Under the pieces are notes generated by a model. That model was not told the origin of the DNA. It searched no databases and saw nothing but the letters and a program-made list of their open reading frames with translations. Of a stretch of DNA of 64,000 nucleotides, positions 10,534 to 22,800 are shown in pieces; the first letter of the stretch is position 1, and the number at the start of each line of letters is the position of its first letter. The DNA lies in assembly GCA_039707655.1 (NCBI GenBank), contig CM077664.1:30182781-30246780 (forward strand), in the 5' to 3' direction. The position numbers and the translations under genes are program-made. The DNA is from Elymus sibiricus (Eukaryota; Streptophyta; Magnoliopsida; Poales; Poaceae).

Positions 10534-12286
10534 TAGGGAAATTTACATCCCACCCACCACCCACCTAGTCGCCACAATCGATGATTTAACTGACGTGTTG
10601 GACTACGGCGAACCCTCAGATATGGAGGAGGATGCCGACGGCCCCATCGAGAACACCTTGCCCTCGGTGAACGCGGGCAAGTGGACCGCCACATCCACCT
10701 ATGATGTCTACATGGTGGACACTCCCAAATCCCCTCCAAGACGTCGGCGAAGGCGCCAAAAAGGAAATAATGGGGAACCCAGTGGCAATGATGCAACAGC
10801 CAATAACGGCAACGAGGAGGACGGCGATGCCGATAACATGGAGGAGGACATTCAAGCCTCCCCAGTAAGGAACTGCACACCAGACCGACCTCTTGTGGAC
10901 TCCGATCCCAACGACCTCTTTGAAGGGGCCGGTGACAATTACATGCCGGAGTCCGAGGAGGACGACATCCTCGGTACCGAGGACTTCATCGTCCCCGAGG
11001 ACCCCTTCGAACAAGAACGCTTCCGGCGACGCCTTGTCGCGACGGCCCGGAGCTTAAATCGCAAGCAGCAGCAGCTGCAGGAAAATACCGACGCGCTAAA
11101 TGAAAAGTGGGTCGAAGTGCTCTTCGCCAAGCAGGATATGGAGAACCGACGCCGTAGTGCGCCGAAGTCTTACCCACGCAGGCGCCTCCTACCAGAATTT
11201 GATGAAGAACTCGCTGACGACCTCGATCGGCCCCCTAGAGGCCGGGACAGGCCAAGACGAGAAGACCCCGGGGAACGGCCACCTGCACGCCGTCATGGCA
11301 AGGACCCCGTGGATTACATAGATCCTCATGACGCGAGACGTCGTGTTGAGGAAAAACGGGCTCCCCCTCGGTCCATTTACGGATCAAGGGGACGTGCGCC
11401 CATCGGGCCGGACGGCTACGATGCCTGGATGGACTGGAACGGCCGCACCCGCGATCAAACCTACTCACGATTTTCTCCTGACCTCCGACGAGATGCTCTT
11501 CGGTCCCGAGGTCCGGTTCACCCAATCTGCTTCACAGACAGGGTAATGGAACATCAATTCCCGGAAGGGTTTAAACCCATCAATATAGATTCATACGATG
11601 GCACCACGGACCCAGCAGTTTGGATCGAGGACTTTCTCTTACATATACACATGGCCAAAGGAGATGATCTCCACGCCATTAAATACCTGCCTCTCAAGCT
11701 CAAGGGGCCGGCGAGGCATTGGCTCAACAGCCTCCCACCTAATTCTATTGGCAGTTGGGAAGCCCTAGAAGATGCTTTTCGAGCAAACTTCCAGGGCACG
11801 TATGTTCGACCTCCGGACGCCGATGACCTCAGCCGTGTCACCCAGCAGCCTGGCGAATCAGCTCGGAAGTTCTGGAACAAGTTTCTCACCAAAAAGAACC
11901 AGATCATAGACTGCTCCGAAGCCGAGGTCATCGCTGCGTTTAAAAATAATATTCGAGACGAATGGTTGGCTCGACAACTCGGCCAGGACAAGCCTAGAAC
12001 TATGGCTGCCCTGACCTCACTGATGACCCGCTTTTGTGCGGGAGAAGATAGCTGGCTCGCCCGAAGTACTCACAATGGCGAGGCTGGCACCTCAGAAACT
12101 CACGACGCCAATGGAAAGCCAAAGCGCAATAAAAACAAGCGCAGGTATAAAAATGGCGGAAGCGATACTGAAGACGCCGCGGTCAACGCAGGATTCACCG
12201 GACCTAAATCCAGGCAGAAAAGAAAACCCTATAAGGGGAACAAAGATGGACCTAGCCAGCTTGACAGGCTCCTGGACCGCCCATGA
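10534..12286 (+). pseudogene. G1 gag polyprotein (5'-truncated, broken at the gag-protease link)
   Basis: A long open frame ends at TGA 12284-12286. The upstream ATG at 10475 belongs to the R1 LTR; true G1 coding begins at the junction. The N-terminal third is acidic and low in complexity (SDMEEDADGP, EEDGDADNMEED), followed by an Arg/Pro-rich stretch. A retrotransposon gag domain (PF03732 type) covers about 11580-12000, with landmarks such as LKLKGPARHWLNSLPPNSI, SWEALEDAFRANF and ARKFWNKFLTKKNQI. A basic C-terminal region (KRNKNKRRYKNG) follows. In this frame the stop interrupts a conserved linker that resumes in the next frame, so a nonsense change plus a 1-bp frameshift separates gag from protease. 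Confidence 0.82.
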
Positions 12287-13185
12287 GGGATTCACGGTAC
12301 TCAGGAAAACCAGCAACACACACTAATAGGAATTGCTGGGTCTTCAAACAAGCTGGCAAGATAGCGGCAGAGGGTCAGAATAAAGCCCAGCACCGCAGCG
12401 ACGACGAGGATGAACCTCGGCAGCCCGCTAATGGAGGGCAGAAGAAGTTTCCAAACGAGGTAACAGAGGTCAATATGATCTACGTCACCCACATCCCCAA
12501 GAGGGAGCGGAAACGTGCACTTCGGGACGTATACGCGCTCGAGCCAGTCGCCCCAAAGTATAATCCGTGGTCGGCTTACCCGATCACTTTCGATAAGCAT
12601 GATCATCCGACCAGCATCAGGCATGGCGGCTCTGCGGCGCTCGTTCTGGACCCCATTGTTGATGGTTATCATCTAACACGCGTCCTGATGGACGGGGGCA
12701 GCAGTCTTAACCTCATCTATGAGGACACGGTTCGGAAGATGGGCATTGACTCATCTCGGATAAAGCCGAGCTCTACCACCTTTAAAGGTGTGATTCCGGG
12801 CATCGAAGCCCGTTGTACCGGGACAGTCACCCTCGAGGTAGTCTTCGGTTCGCCCGAAAACTTCAGAAGTGAGGAGTTAATCTTTGATATCGTACCTTTC
12901 CGGAGTGGATACCACGCGCTCTTAGGGCGCACAGCCTTTGCGCGCTTCAACGTAGTCCCGCATTACGCCTACCTCGAGCTTAAAATATCGGGTCCTAACG
13001 GCGTCATCACTATCAATGGTAATACAGAACGATCACTCCGGACAGAGGAACAGACTGCGGCTTTCGCAGCCGAGGTGCAAGCGTCCGAGGAGGCAGCCCG
13101 CAGCAATAAACGTGCAGCCCGCTCTTCGAAGCACGCCAGGGCTGCACAAGTCGTCCTCGGACAAGTACCACATCACCCAAAATAG
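12283..13185 (+). pseudogene. G1 aspartic protease region
   Basis: The frame carries the linker HTNRNCWVFKQAGK seen after gag in Triticeae gypsy elements, then a retropepsin domain. The active-site turn is VLMDGGSSLNLIYE (about 12685-12730), where DGGS replaces the usual DTG/DSG, a common variant in this group. The second hallmark is HALLGRTAFARF near 12915. The apparent ATG at 12283 overlaps the gag stop and is a product of the frameshift. After the protease the frame ends at 13185 with no reverse transcriptase. The enzyme would cleave Gag in the virus-like particle; this copy is unlikely to be made as a fusion. Confidence 0.8.
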
Positions 13186-14415
13186 GGATGCGGGCTCCTC
13201 GTGCACCCCCTCCGCGGGCACTACGTCCCTAGAGTGCATAACTTCGCACTCAAAATTCCTTGGGATGCCGAGGAGTCAAAACAATTACCAACCGTCCGGC
13301 GCGGATTCACCACGCAAGGGTGAGGCTTAGAGCCCCAACACAGGCAGGCATCTGTAAAAGAGGCAGCCAAACTATGCATACGTCTAGGTGGCCTTAACCA
13401 CAGAGTGACTTCAGCCACACCTCCACTCAAGGCGCTCGGTCCATCAAACACTTAGAGTGTCTAAAGGGCCAGAAGGGCATCGACCTTCGCAAATTTTTTC
13501 GTCTTCAATCGGGGCGATCTGGTCAATAGTTCGGAAACGTAGACGTGCAGCAGGCTTCGGTCCGGATCCTTTAAAATCCGTTAGTAATTATCCGACCTGT
13601 TTTTTCCTCCTCCTTCTTTACCATTTACATTGTATTCTTTTCATTACTCTCGTCAACAGGGCATGTACATGATTGATATTATGAAATAAAGAAACCGTGC
13701 CCTTTCAAGGTCCCTATTGTATTTCTTTATCGAGCACAGCCCCGGGACGATGAAGTACTTTAACAAAGATGCAATTGTATAAGAAAGTCCGATGTATTCG
13801 GCGTCTCGGATTTTGGCCTTATATGCATCAGTTTCGAACCTAGATTTCGGTCAGTAGTTGGGTTGCCCGGCTCCTATGTGTACCCCTTACGTTTCCGACG
13901 AATTCAGCTAAGGGTGTAACGGGAGAACCACTGCGATTGCGCCGACTAGGTCAATTGGCATGGCGCCTCAGTGGATAAAGCCGAAAACTGACTATCTAGG
14001 TATGCGCAAACTGGTCCGCCATCCGAAGACCGCGTTAAGCGATGTGACGATAGAGATCACCCATGTCAAACGAAGGGCTTCTATTCTAAGCCGAAGTGTG
14101 TCCTGGCATAGACCTCGGCCGAACTGGCCGAACACTTCTTATATCGGGGGCTGGTGATCAAAACCCCCACAGTCAAACTCCTATGACTAAATGAAAGACG
14201 TCAAGCCACTATAGTCCGATTGCCTAGTTCCTCTAAGTCACCGACCGCCTCCGGGCACCGAGACGTCGGCTAAGGGTCCAATGTGACTTCAGGAACACCC
14301 TTTGTATGACCTACACTGGGGTTAAAGCCGACGAATGGTCACTCTCATTTTAAACAGTTATAAAGGAGGAATAATCAAACTATAAGATAATACGCATGGA
14401 ATCTTAAAGCCATTC
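13186..14415. other. G1 non-coding interior
   Basis: About 1.2 kb between the protease stop and the 3' end of the antisense gene. No frame of more than about 70 codons and no recognisable motif. In autonomous relatives this is where reverse transcriptase would begin. Confidence 0.6.
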
Positions 14416-17400
14416 TTAAACAAATAAAGTTTTTACATCATACACTCCGGCATCCCGGAGTACTTCATAAAACAAACTATCCTTAGGGCACATGGCCTCG
14501 GTGGTCCGAGCTCCTGCCTCCACCTCGGCGAAGAACTGCTCGGCGGAACGTGGCTTGTCGGCAGGAGGGCCAGCAGCACAAGTCTCCGCATCAACTTTGC
14601 GGAAGTGCGTCTTCACGCAAGCATAAGCCCTCCGAGACCCTTCGAAGCACGCGGACCTCTTCCAGCTTTCCACGCATGGTACGGCATCGCGGAGCCGAGC
14701 AGTCAGGCCAAAGAGACTCCTCGGCATGGCCACGGCAGGCCACAGAGCGATGCAGAGGTCCTGGAGCGCTGGCCTCGTCATGCGGAACAATTCGACCAGC
14801 TGCTTCACTTGATGGTTTAGCAGCTGCGCGGACGGCGATCCTGGGAATTGACCCCAGAAGGCCTTCTCCGCCTCGTGACCCGCCAGCTGGCCAAAGTACG
14901 CCACCGCATCCTCCGCGCTCTGCGGGAGATCCTCGAAGACCTCTGCGGGACGACATACTTGGGTAAGCTCGACATACCCTTTGCCGCCAAACGCACACTG
15001 CAGCAGAAACATCTTATCCGAGGCGATTTGCTCCACTTGCTGGAGCACCTCGCGGTCCGCTCGGGCCGAGGTCTTGAGCTAGGAGTGGGCACACTGAAGC
15101 TTCTCGAGCTCCTCTTTTGTTCACCGCCCCTCCTCCTGAAGTTTGTCGCGTGCTTCAAACACGCCCTTCAGTGTCTCCTCGACCTCTAGCACCCTGGCCT
15201 GGTGCTTCTCCCCGGCCGCCTTTTCGGCGGCCCGTGCCTTCTCGGCTGCGGCGGCAACAGCCTTCTGCTGCCGCACCTCCTTCCGAGCCCCTTCGAGCTC
15301 GGCCTTGAGTGTCCCCAGCTCCGCTATCAGCACAGATAAAAGCCATAGTTGCTTTCTTTAAACATAAATTATACCTCTTCATTCGCAATCTAAAACGCAA
15401 GTTTCAACTCGCTCACCCTGGGACCTCTCAAGTCTCCGGTTCATCTCCGCCATCTCTTCGGAGATGGAGTCCGGCACCGAGGTCGAAACCTGTAATGCAA
15501 TAAATCCTCGTTAGAGGAAAGAAGGTTTAGACCATTTATACCCTCCGGGACAGCCACTTCGAGTAGCGTCCTGGGGGCTATTCACAGGCTCCCACTTACT
15601 AAAACGACCCCGATGCCGGTTTCTTGAAACCGACTTCGGGCTCGGGGGCTACTCACTTACCACGCCCTTTAGCAGGTTGTGCCATTATGTCCTCGGACAA
15701 AGATTAGAAAATAAAACAACCCAAAATAAACCAAATTCGTAGAAGGCGTACCTTGAAACCTGCTACGAGGCTCTTGAAAACCTCACGCAGGCCGGCCTCT
15801 ACAGACCGGTATCCTTCCAGCGCCGTGCCTATCAAGGCACGGTGCTCCTCCTTGAGGGAACAGCCCTTCAGGGCCTCCTCCGCCTCCTCGGCCCACCCCA
15901 TGCCGATCCGTCCTTGGACAGAAGGCTGGGATGGAGGGATTACCTCGGATGAATCCACCCGAGGAGCCTTCTCCTGTGAAGGCGGTGTTGGGGTAGACTC
16001 CGGCTGGGCCAATGACTGGCCCGGCCCTTCTTCTATGACCTCGGGGTGCTCCGACCTCGGGTCTTGTCGGGATCGAGGCTTCGACCTCGGCAATTATCGC
16101 CACCTCACCGGCTCCCGCCGTGTTGACTTCGGGAGCCAAGGTGGATGTCGCCTCCCCCAGACCGACCTGCGTCGGGAGAGAAGCAGCGGGCTCTAGGGTC
16201 CCGCTGGCGGATGGCAACCCGCTCGAAGAGCCGCTGGGGATCACCTTCGGTGGACTGCATATGAAAAGTTGCTTCTGTAAGATTCCCCTTGATGAAACAA
16301 TGACTCAGGCAAGAAAGACAAGGATAAGGGCTTACCCTTGAGGTGCCGACTTCTTCCTCCCCGTTGCGAGGGGGTCTTCCTCTGAATCACCGGAGAGCTT
16401 GGCTCTCTCCGACGACTTGTTGACGGCCTCGGATGAGGCTCGCCTCGGCCTCTTTGAGCCCTTCGGCGGCATGACCACGTCGGCATCTTCTATCGCCGAC
16501 CTCTTCCCCTTTGGAGGAGGAACCTCTTCCTCCTCACCCTCCTCGGCGCCGTCGTCTTGACCGGTGGAATGGTGGGTCTCTTCGGACCGAGTGACCAAAG
16601 TTCCTCGGGTCCGAGCGCTGGACTTCCCCGTCTGGGACTTCGCCCCTTTGGAGGCCACCACATGTGGCTCCTCGGTCAGAAGCGCCGAGAGCAGGGGAGT
16701 TGGGGGCTGCTCCGGCAGTGGGGCGGGGCATCTTACCCCTTTTACCCAGGCCGACCATTTCTGAAAAACGACATAACACGACTGTTTTAAGGAACAACTT
16801 TACTCCTCGGGACAATAAGCAAAGAATGAAAGATTGAAGGACGGAACCACTCACCGGGGGGGGCTCATAGCCGTGCTCGAGGCCGCGGTCCTCCCCCTCC
16901 TTGGGAATCTTGTCCTCGGTCAGCTTCATGAGCTTTGTCCACATAGTGGACAAGGTGGAGCGGAAGAAGGTGTTGATGGTGTCCATGTCCTCGGGCTTCT
17001 GTGCCCACATTGGGGTAGCCCGAAGTTGGAGGGGAAGGATACGGCGGTTGAGCATGACGTTGATGACGTTGGGCAGCTCAGCCTTCCCCAAGGTGGTCCA
17101 CCACACGATCCTCTCGATCAGGGTCTCTACCTCTTCGGGCTTCCCCCAGGCGACGCCCTTTTCCTTCCAAGACTTGAGTTTCTTGGGAGGCCCGGCCGAG
17201 AAGGTCGGGACCTCGGTTTGACCAGCGGCAAGGGGTTCGGTGATATAGAACCACTCCTTTTGCCATTCCTTCACCGTTTCGATGAAGGTGCCCTTGAACC
17301 AAGTGGCTCCCTGGTTCTTGCTGATCATTGCCCCTCCGCACTCTGCGAGTTCGGAGAACCTAGACTTTGGCTTAATCCCGAAGAGCTTCAGCCATAGGCC

Positions 17401-17727
17401 GAAGTGGGGCTCACAGCGGAGGAAGGCCTCGCAGACTGTTATGAAAGCGGCAAGGTGGAGGATGGGGTTGGGGGCTAGGTGATGGAAATCTAACCCGTAG
17501 TAAAACATGATCCCGCGCATGAAAGGTTGCAGCGGGAACCCTAAGCCACGGATGAGGTGGGGGACAAAGACCACCCGCTCCCTGACGTTGGGAGCGGGTA
17601 CCAGCTCGTCGGCCTCTAGAGCGCGGGCGGCGATGGCGGGGGCTAGATACCCTGCGTCGCGCAGCTCGGCGATGGTCACCGCCGTCACGGTGGAGCCGCC
17701 CCAGTGCCCCTTGAGGGTATCGGCCAT
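14416..17727 (-). pseudogene. Antisense multi-exon gene of G1, 'putative gypsy-type transposon' family (PF04195-like)
   Basis: Read on the minus strand from ATG 17727 (context CAGCCATGGCC). Exon one encodes a conserved block with FVPHLIRGLGFPLQPFMRGI, HLAPNPILHLAAFITVCEAF and NQGATWFKGTF; such blocks are known from plant retrotransposon side genes annotated as putative gypsy-type transposon. A Lys/Glu-rich part with nuclear-localisation-like clusters (KGSKRPRR) follows. Introns with clear borders lie at 16255-16335 (donor GTAAGC) and from 15751 leftward (donor GTACGC). Later exons encode a coiled coil (about 15320-15125) and a C-terminal domain (15048-14416). A stop and frame change near 15080-15120 suggest decay. 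Function unknown. Confidence 0.7.
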
Positions 17728-17849
17728 GGCTGATGGGGAAATCGAGCTTGCGTACGAGGCGTAAGGGCTGGATCTGGGCGTTGGAGCTAGACGGAGCGGC
17801 AGCAAGGGAGGAATGGGAGCGTAAGCTATCGCGCTATTCTCCTCATTGC

Positions 17850-17856
17850 TTTTATA
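17850..17856 (-). promoter_or_regulatory. TATA box for the G1 antisense gene
   Basis: The minus strand reads CTTATAAAAGC, with TATAAAA at 17856-17850, about 125 bp upstream of the ATG at 17727. This spacing suits a plant promoter with a short leader. It would let the antisense gene be transcribed independently of the LTRs. Confidence 0.55.
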
Positions 17857-18313
17857 AGCCTATGAAAGGCCAAAAGCCCCCTTCGCTGCGCCGATAAATT
17901 CGTAATTATTATCGAAGATGCCGTTGAAGCATATGGTGGGAAACAAAAATCTTGATGATATCCCTAAGAAAGCGGGCATGATCTCTGCCTCGACGGGACG
18001 TGCCAGTAAAAGAGCCGCCTCGAAACGCGAATTGAGGGGATGCAGTAACTGCTCGACCTATCGTGGGGCGAGTCTCTCCGATAAAGCTGTCAGGCCGGAT
18101 TGGATTGTTCATACCTAAACAGCAAGCCTTCGAGGCTAAGATACCCTTTCACCCCGGGCAGGGTACGAGCTCGGTTGGACCGCGGATGTTTATGCTCTGT
18201 TAAAGAGAATCCGAGATGCAAAGTGGAACTCGTCTGTCAAGCCAAAGACTCCGGATCCGAAGTAATATCTGTCGACCATCGTCCTCGGCGTAGAAGACCA
18301 GTTCGGGGGCTAC
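17857..18313. other. G1 region between the antisense gene and the 3' LTR
   Basis: About 450 bp without credible coding capacity. It ends in the polypurine tract GTTCGGGGGCTAC (18301-18313) directly before the LTR. Confidence 0.6.
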
Positions 18314-18795
18314 TGACGGTGTCCTGGATTAGGGGGTGCTAATCGGGCCGACCCATCTCCTCGGGTGGGCCGATAGGCCCCCGTACGTAAGCAAGATGGA
18401 CTCCGGAGGCCGCAGAAGGGAGACGTGATCAAGGCTGTCTCTACCGAAGACTTGCAGGATTTCTCCAGCCGCCTTACTCCAAGATACCGACCTTGTAACC
18501 CTAGATATCCTCCCTGGCGTGTATATAAGCCATAGGGTTTAGCCCGTAGGGGGGATCAACGCAACATTACTTACCTAGACTTAGAAGTTAGACACATATT
18601 ACGATCTCGAGGTAGATCTATTCTGTACTCGATACATCTCCATTAATATAAACAAGAGCAGGATGTAGGGTTTTACCTCCATCAAGAGGGCCCAAACCTG
18701 GGTAAATCATCGTCTCCCTTGTCTCTGTTACCATCGATCCTAGATCCATAGCTCGGGACCCCCTACCCCAAGGTCTGCCGATTTTTACACCGACA
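18314..18795 (+). repeat. G1 3' LTR
   Basis: 482 bp. Starts TGACGGTGTCCTGG after a polypurine tract and ends CACCGACA, so the short terminal inverted repeat is TGTCGGTG with one change at the left end. A TATA box (TATATAAG, 18522-18529) precedes the TAGGGTTTAGCC stretch. The 5-bp right flank is CCAGG; the left flank is lost, so the target duplication cannot be checked. Confidence 0.88.
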
Positions 18796-19538
18796 CCAGG
18801 TAACTGCAGGTGCGGACGATGAGTGTCCATGGCAGAAAAGTCATGCGCTCCGTGAGCACCCTGATGCAGAACCCGATCTCGAACTGGAAGAAGAGGTCCA
18901 CGTGCGGGTGTGTGACCTCCAACAGCAGGCCAATCGATACCTGAAGGCATCTGAGTCCTGCGCGGGTAAAGGATGTACTCTGGATGTATCCCTGCACGAA
19001 CAGCTAGCAGCAACTGTGTCATAGCATCGTAGAGACGTGCTCGAGTGGCAAACAACTCAACGGCAAGAGCCTGGGCAGTGCGATCCAGAGCCTGAGTGCA
19101 CTGAATCAAAACCTGCGGGTCGTATCGACGTCGCTCGTAAGGGGCACAGACAGCTGTGTAGTATCCGGTATCGTCTCCAGCAGGGGCATACGGGATGTAT
19201 CTGAACTCGGAGTCATCCAAGCGACTATGCTCGCCACGAAGACGTGCGACAGCTGAATGGGCAGCGTCATGGACTGCCATATCAATCGTCAAGCCGATAC
19301 CGTGAAAAGTGTGCAACTCAGTGTCGGAGTCGTTCCGCTGATCAAAGATACAAACATCGGCATGGTACTGCTCCTGGTTGAACTCGCGGAAATCCTTGTA
19401 AACCATGTACTCGGGGTACCAGCAGTAGCCCAATCTGGTCAGGAGGGCGATCAGGATAGCTGGAAAACCAGGCACATCACGAGCACAAGTCTGAAGTACA
19501 AGCTGTGTCGCAGGACGCGGCGGAAACAAGCGATCCAT
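18796..19538 (-). pseudogene. R2 first open reading frame (truncated by G1)
   Basis: An ATG at 19538, directly after a CTGTTTCAG that looks like a splice acceptor, begins MDRLFPPRPATQLVLQ. The frame is open for about 248 codons until the G1 LTR and then reads on meaninglessly into that LTR. Landmarks are TRLGYCWYPEYMVYKDFREF and FHGIGLTIDMAVHDAAHSAV. Near 18900-18990 another frame (LLLEVTHPHVDLFFQFEIGF) looks more protein-like, so a frameshift is likely near 18990. No known domain is recognised; by position it would be gag-like. Confidence 0.5.
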
Positions 19539-19858
19539 CTGAAACAGAGGAAATTTCAAGATTGTCAAATGACAGTGAGTGAATTTTTGCATCGTGCATT
19601 CAAGGAAGTAATTTGCAGATAATCAAAGCTCCAGGTGGACGTGATCACAGGAACCTAGAGTCAGAGTTAGTAAATTTTTAACCCGAATAGAAGAGAGAGT
19701 AGAATCCCAGAGTAAGGAAGAGGAATAAAAGATCCTAATACCACCCATTGGCGACGTGGGCCCGTAAGCCACACAGCACTGTTAGTAAAATATAGTTTTT
19801 CAAAGACTAGACTCAACTTTGACCAAGGAATCGGAAGGGGGCTTCCTACAGACAGTCG

Positions 19859-19870
19859 GCTCTGATACCA
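19859..19870 (-). other. R2 primer-binding site (initiator tRNA-Met type)
   Basis: Minus strand TGGTATCAGAGC, three bases inside the LTR edge at 19874. Same primer type and nearly the same spacing as R1. Confidence 0.9.
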
Positions 19871-19873
19871 ACT

Positions 19874-22800
19874 TGTGACGCCCGTGCTCGACCGTGCACT
19901 AATCATACACGCAAACGTGCACGCTTGAGATCAAAGACTCACGGGAAGATATCACAACACAACTCTAGACTCAAAATTTAAACATAAATCTTCATATTAC
20001 AATCCAGGGGTCACGAGGACCCGAATACATAAGTCATACAAACAAATAATATCTAGGTACAGACATAGTTAGTCAAGTTTGCCTTAAGAAGGCTAGCACA
20101 AACAGCGACACTGATCGAAAAGGCGAAGGCCTCCTGCCTAGGGCCGCCGAACTACTCCTGGTCGGCGGGCTCAACGTAGTAGTAGGTGCCTCCGGGGATC
20201 TCCTGCTCCTGGGCTTCGTCGTCTGATCGCAGCAACCGGGTATGGGGAAAAGAGATAGCAAAGCAACCGTGAGTACTTATCCAAAGTACTCGCAAGACTG
20301 ACATCAGAACTATGCTAAGTATGCATCGGTATCAAAGGAATGGGGCTATATCTTTGGACTAAACTGCAGAAATGCCAGAACAGAGGGGAAAGTCCTAGCC
20401 TATCGAACACTAGCATCTTGAAGCAATCTTGCAGCATCAGAAGAGAATAGAGTATAGTAACATATAATAGCAGTTATAATTTAGTAATGCCCTAAGATCC
20501 TTCCTCGACTACCCTGCGAGAAAGTGATCCCAAGAGCAGTAGTAACAGTTTAACAGTTTAATAGTATCCATTTGTAGTTGTAGCAGATCAGGATACAACT
20601 CCGAGCGTCCTGTTACCATGGACACGACTATTCGAATAGATAACTTCCCTGCAGGGGTGCACTACTGTTACCCAACACGCTCGATTAACTCTGGCCGGAC
20701 ACACTTGCTGGGTAATGCCCGGCCTCGGGTGATCGACACGACGTAGTCCTACCTAGGCTCAGCAGAGAGGTCAACACGCCGTTCTAAATCCTAAGTGCGA
20801 AGGGGTCTTGGGCCATCGCCCTTTGCACTCCTGCACGTTACGTGGCGGGTCGGGGCCCAGGCGCGACACTGTATACACACGCGACGTAACCAGCCCACCC
20901 CAATGATCCGCCCGCATCTCTGAGCTGTGACATCTGAAGAGCTTTCGACTGATACATATGACGTAGAGGGCCTCATTAAACCATTATCCCACGTGGTGGT
21001 AGTGCGTATAGGCACGTAGCCAACTCAGATAAAATACCCAAATCTGTTAGGCATGTTTAGTAACTCGCGAAGACGAACAGGATCACTGTCGCTCCGACTT
21101 GGTAACACACGGACCACGAGCAAGGACCAGGCCCACCTCTCTCCTAGGTGGTCTCCGCCTGCCTGTCGTTCCGCCATAATATCACTCGCGGGTGCTCTTG
21201 GAGCCGACCCGTCTTTAACATTATTCTCTCGCGGGCACTCTTGGACCCGGCCCGACTTTAACAGTTTAAAGTATTGCAGAAATGTAGCATTTCCGTGATC
21301 ATCACCCAGAGTGATCACAGCCCGATAAGAAGCATGGCAAACGGACAAGGGTGCAGGGCCAGCTGATGAAACAGCATACCTAACTAAGCATCATAGGATA
21401 ACAGGTAAGGTACCAATAGCAGGCGACGAAATCAGGCTATATATCAGAATAGGAGCTATCGGAGCAACAACAGAAGCAATTCTAATGCAAGCATAAGAGA
21501 GAAAGAATGGGCGATATCTGGATGATCAAGGGGGTTTTGCTTTCCTGGAAGCTCTGCTGAAGGGGTCTGGTCGTCGACGACGTAGTCGTACTCAGCAGTG
21601 TCGTCGGTAGTCTCGGGGTCTATCAGGAGAGAAGGAGGGGGAAGAGACAATAAATACACGGCAACAATGCAACAGGGATGCATGACATGCCTAAATGATA
21701 TGCAGGGGTGATATAATGCATCTCTAATTATTTTAGATGATTTAGGAATTTATCTGGAATTATTTTATCAGGGTCATGCACTATTCATTTATCGGAAACA
21801 GGCAAAAAGTTCCATGTTCATCATGTTAGAGGGGTGTGCCAGGTATGGGGGTGGCATATTCGAATTCTTCATATTTTTCTGATCATTTTTCATATATAAA
21901 TTATTTTCATCCGAGTTATGGTTTATTTTATATGATTTTTCAAAGTTTTAATCATTTTCTGGAATTTCTGGAATTATTTAATTCGAATTGTCCGAAACAG
22001 TGACAGGTGATGTCAGCATGACGTCAGCGGTCAATTTCGGCTGACCAGAGTCAAACCTGACCAGTGGGTCCCACTGGTCAGTGACTGATTAACTAAACAG
22101 GGGTTTATTTTATTTTATTAAGTTAATTAACAGGTGGGACCCAGTAGTTAGTGACTGTTTAGTAATTAAATTAATTAACTGATTAATTAACATTTTATTT
22201 ATTTACAAAATCATTTAAATTTAAGTGGGGCCCGCATGTCAGTGGCGGGGCCAGCCCAGTCAGCAGTAGACCCAGTCAACTAGGTTAACTGGGGCCCGTG
22301 GGGCCCAACGGTCAGTGGCACAGAGCGTGCCACGTCGGCGCCACGTTGGACGGCGACCGAAGTCGCACCGGCGAGCCGTTCCGCGGCGGGGGCTCGCCGG
22401 ACTTGGCCGGAAAATGGCCACAGGCGGCCGTTTGCCGCGGGGCTAGGTGCGTTCGGCTGCGGGCGGAGTCGCGCTTCCAACCGCGGTGGTCTCGCGACCT
22501 GGGACGGCTGAAGTCGGCGCCGGCGATGACGGCAGACGGCGGATACGTTCGGGCTCGATCGGGCGCTTGGCTGTGGCTCGCTTTCAAGCATTCTAAGCGG
22601 CTAGGCGAGGCCCACGCGATGCGGCGAAGCTAACGGGCACGAGCCCGTGACCAAATGGTCACCGGAAACTCGCCGGCGACGAGCTCATGTGGCGGAGGGT
22701 TCGGGCACTACGAGGACAGCGTCTACAGGCGGCAAACGCAAGCGCTAGTAGGGGGAAACGGAGGGGCGGCTCACATCGTTGCTGGGAAGGCCCGTGGAGG

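Larger units (their letters stand above)
10534..18795 (+). mobile_element. G1: gypsy retrotransposon, 5'-truncated, gag-protease only, with antisense gene
   Basis: A gag-protease region (to 13185), a non-coding stretch, an antisense gene (14416-17727, minus) and a 3' LTR (18314-18795) lie in order. The 5' LTR, primer-binding site and first codons of gag are missing: the sequence switches from R1 LTR to gag at 10533/10534. No reverse transcriptase, RNase H or integrase lies between the protease and the LTR, so this is a non-autonomous type. The right flank is the interior of R2. Confidence 0.85.

Noticed and set aside
16834..17397. 187-codon plus-strand frame opposite the antisense gene
   Set aside because: It mirrors the conserved minus-strand exon, whose peptide matches a known family; the plus-strand peptide has no recognisable feature.
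18618..19592. 324-codon frame as one intact gene
   Set aside because: Its 3' third lies in the G1 LTR and its first 18 codons precede a likely splice acceptor; only 19538-18796 belongs to R2.
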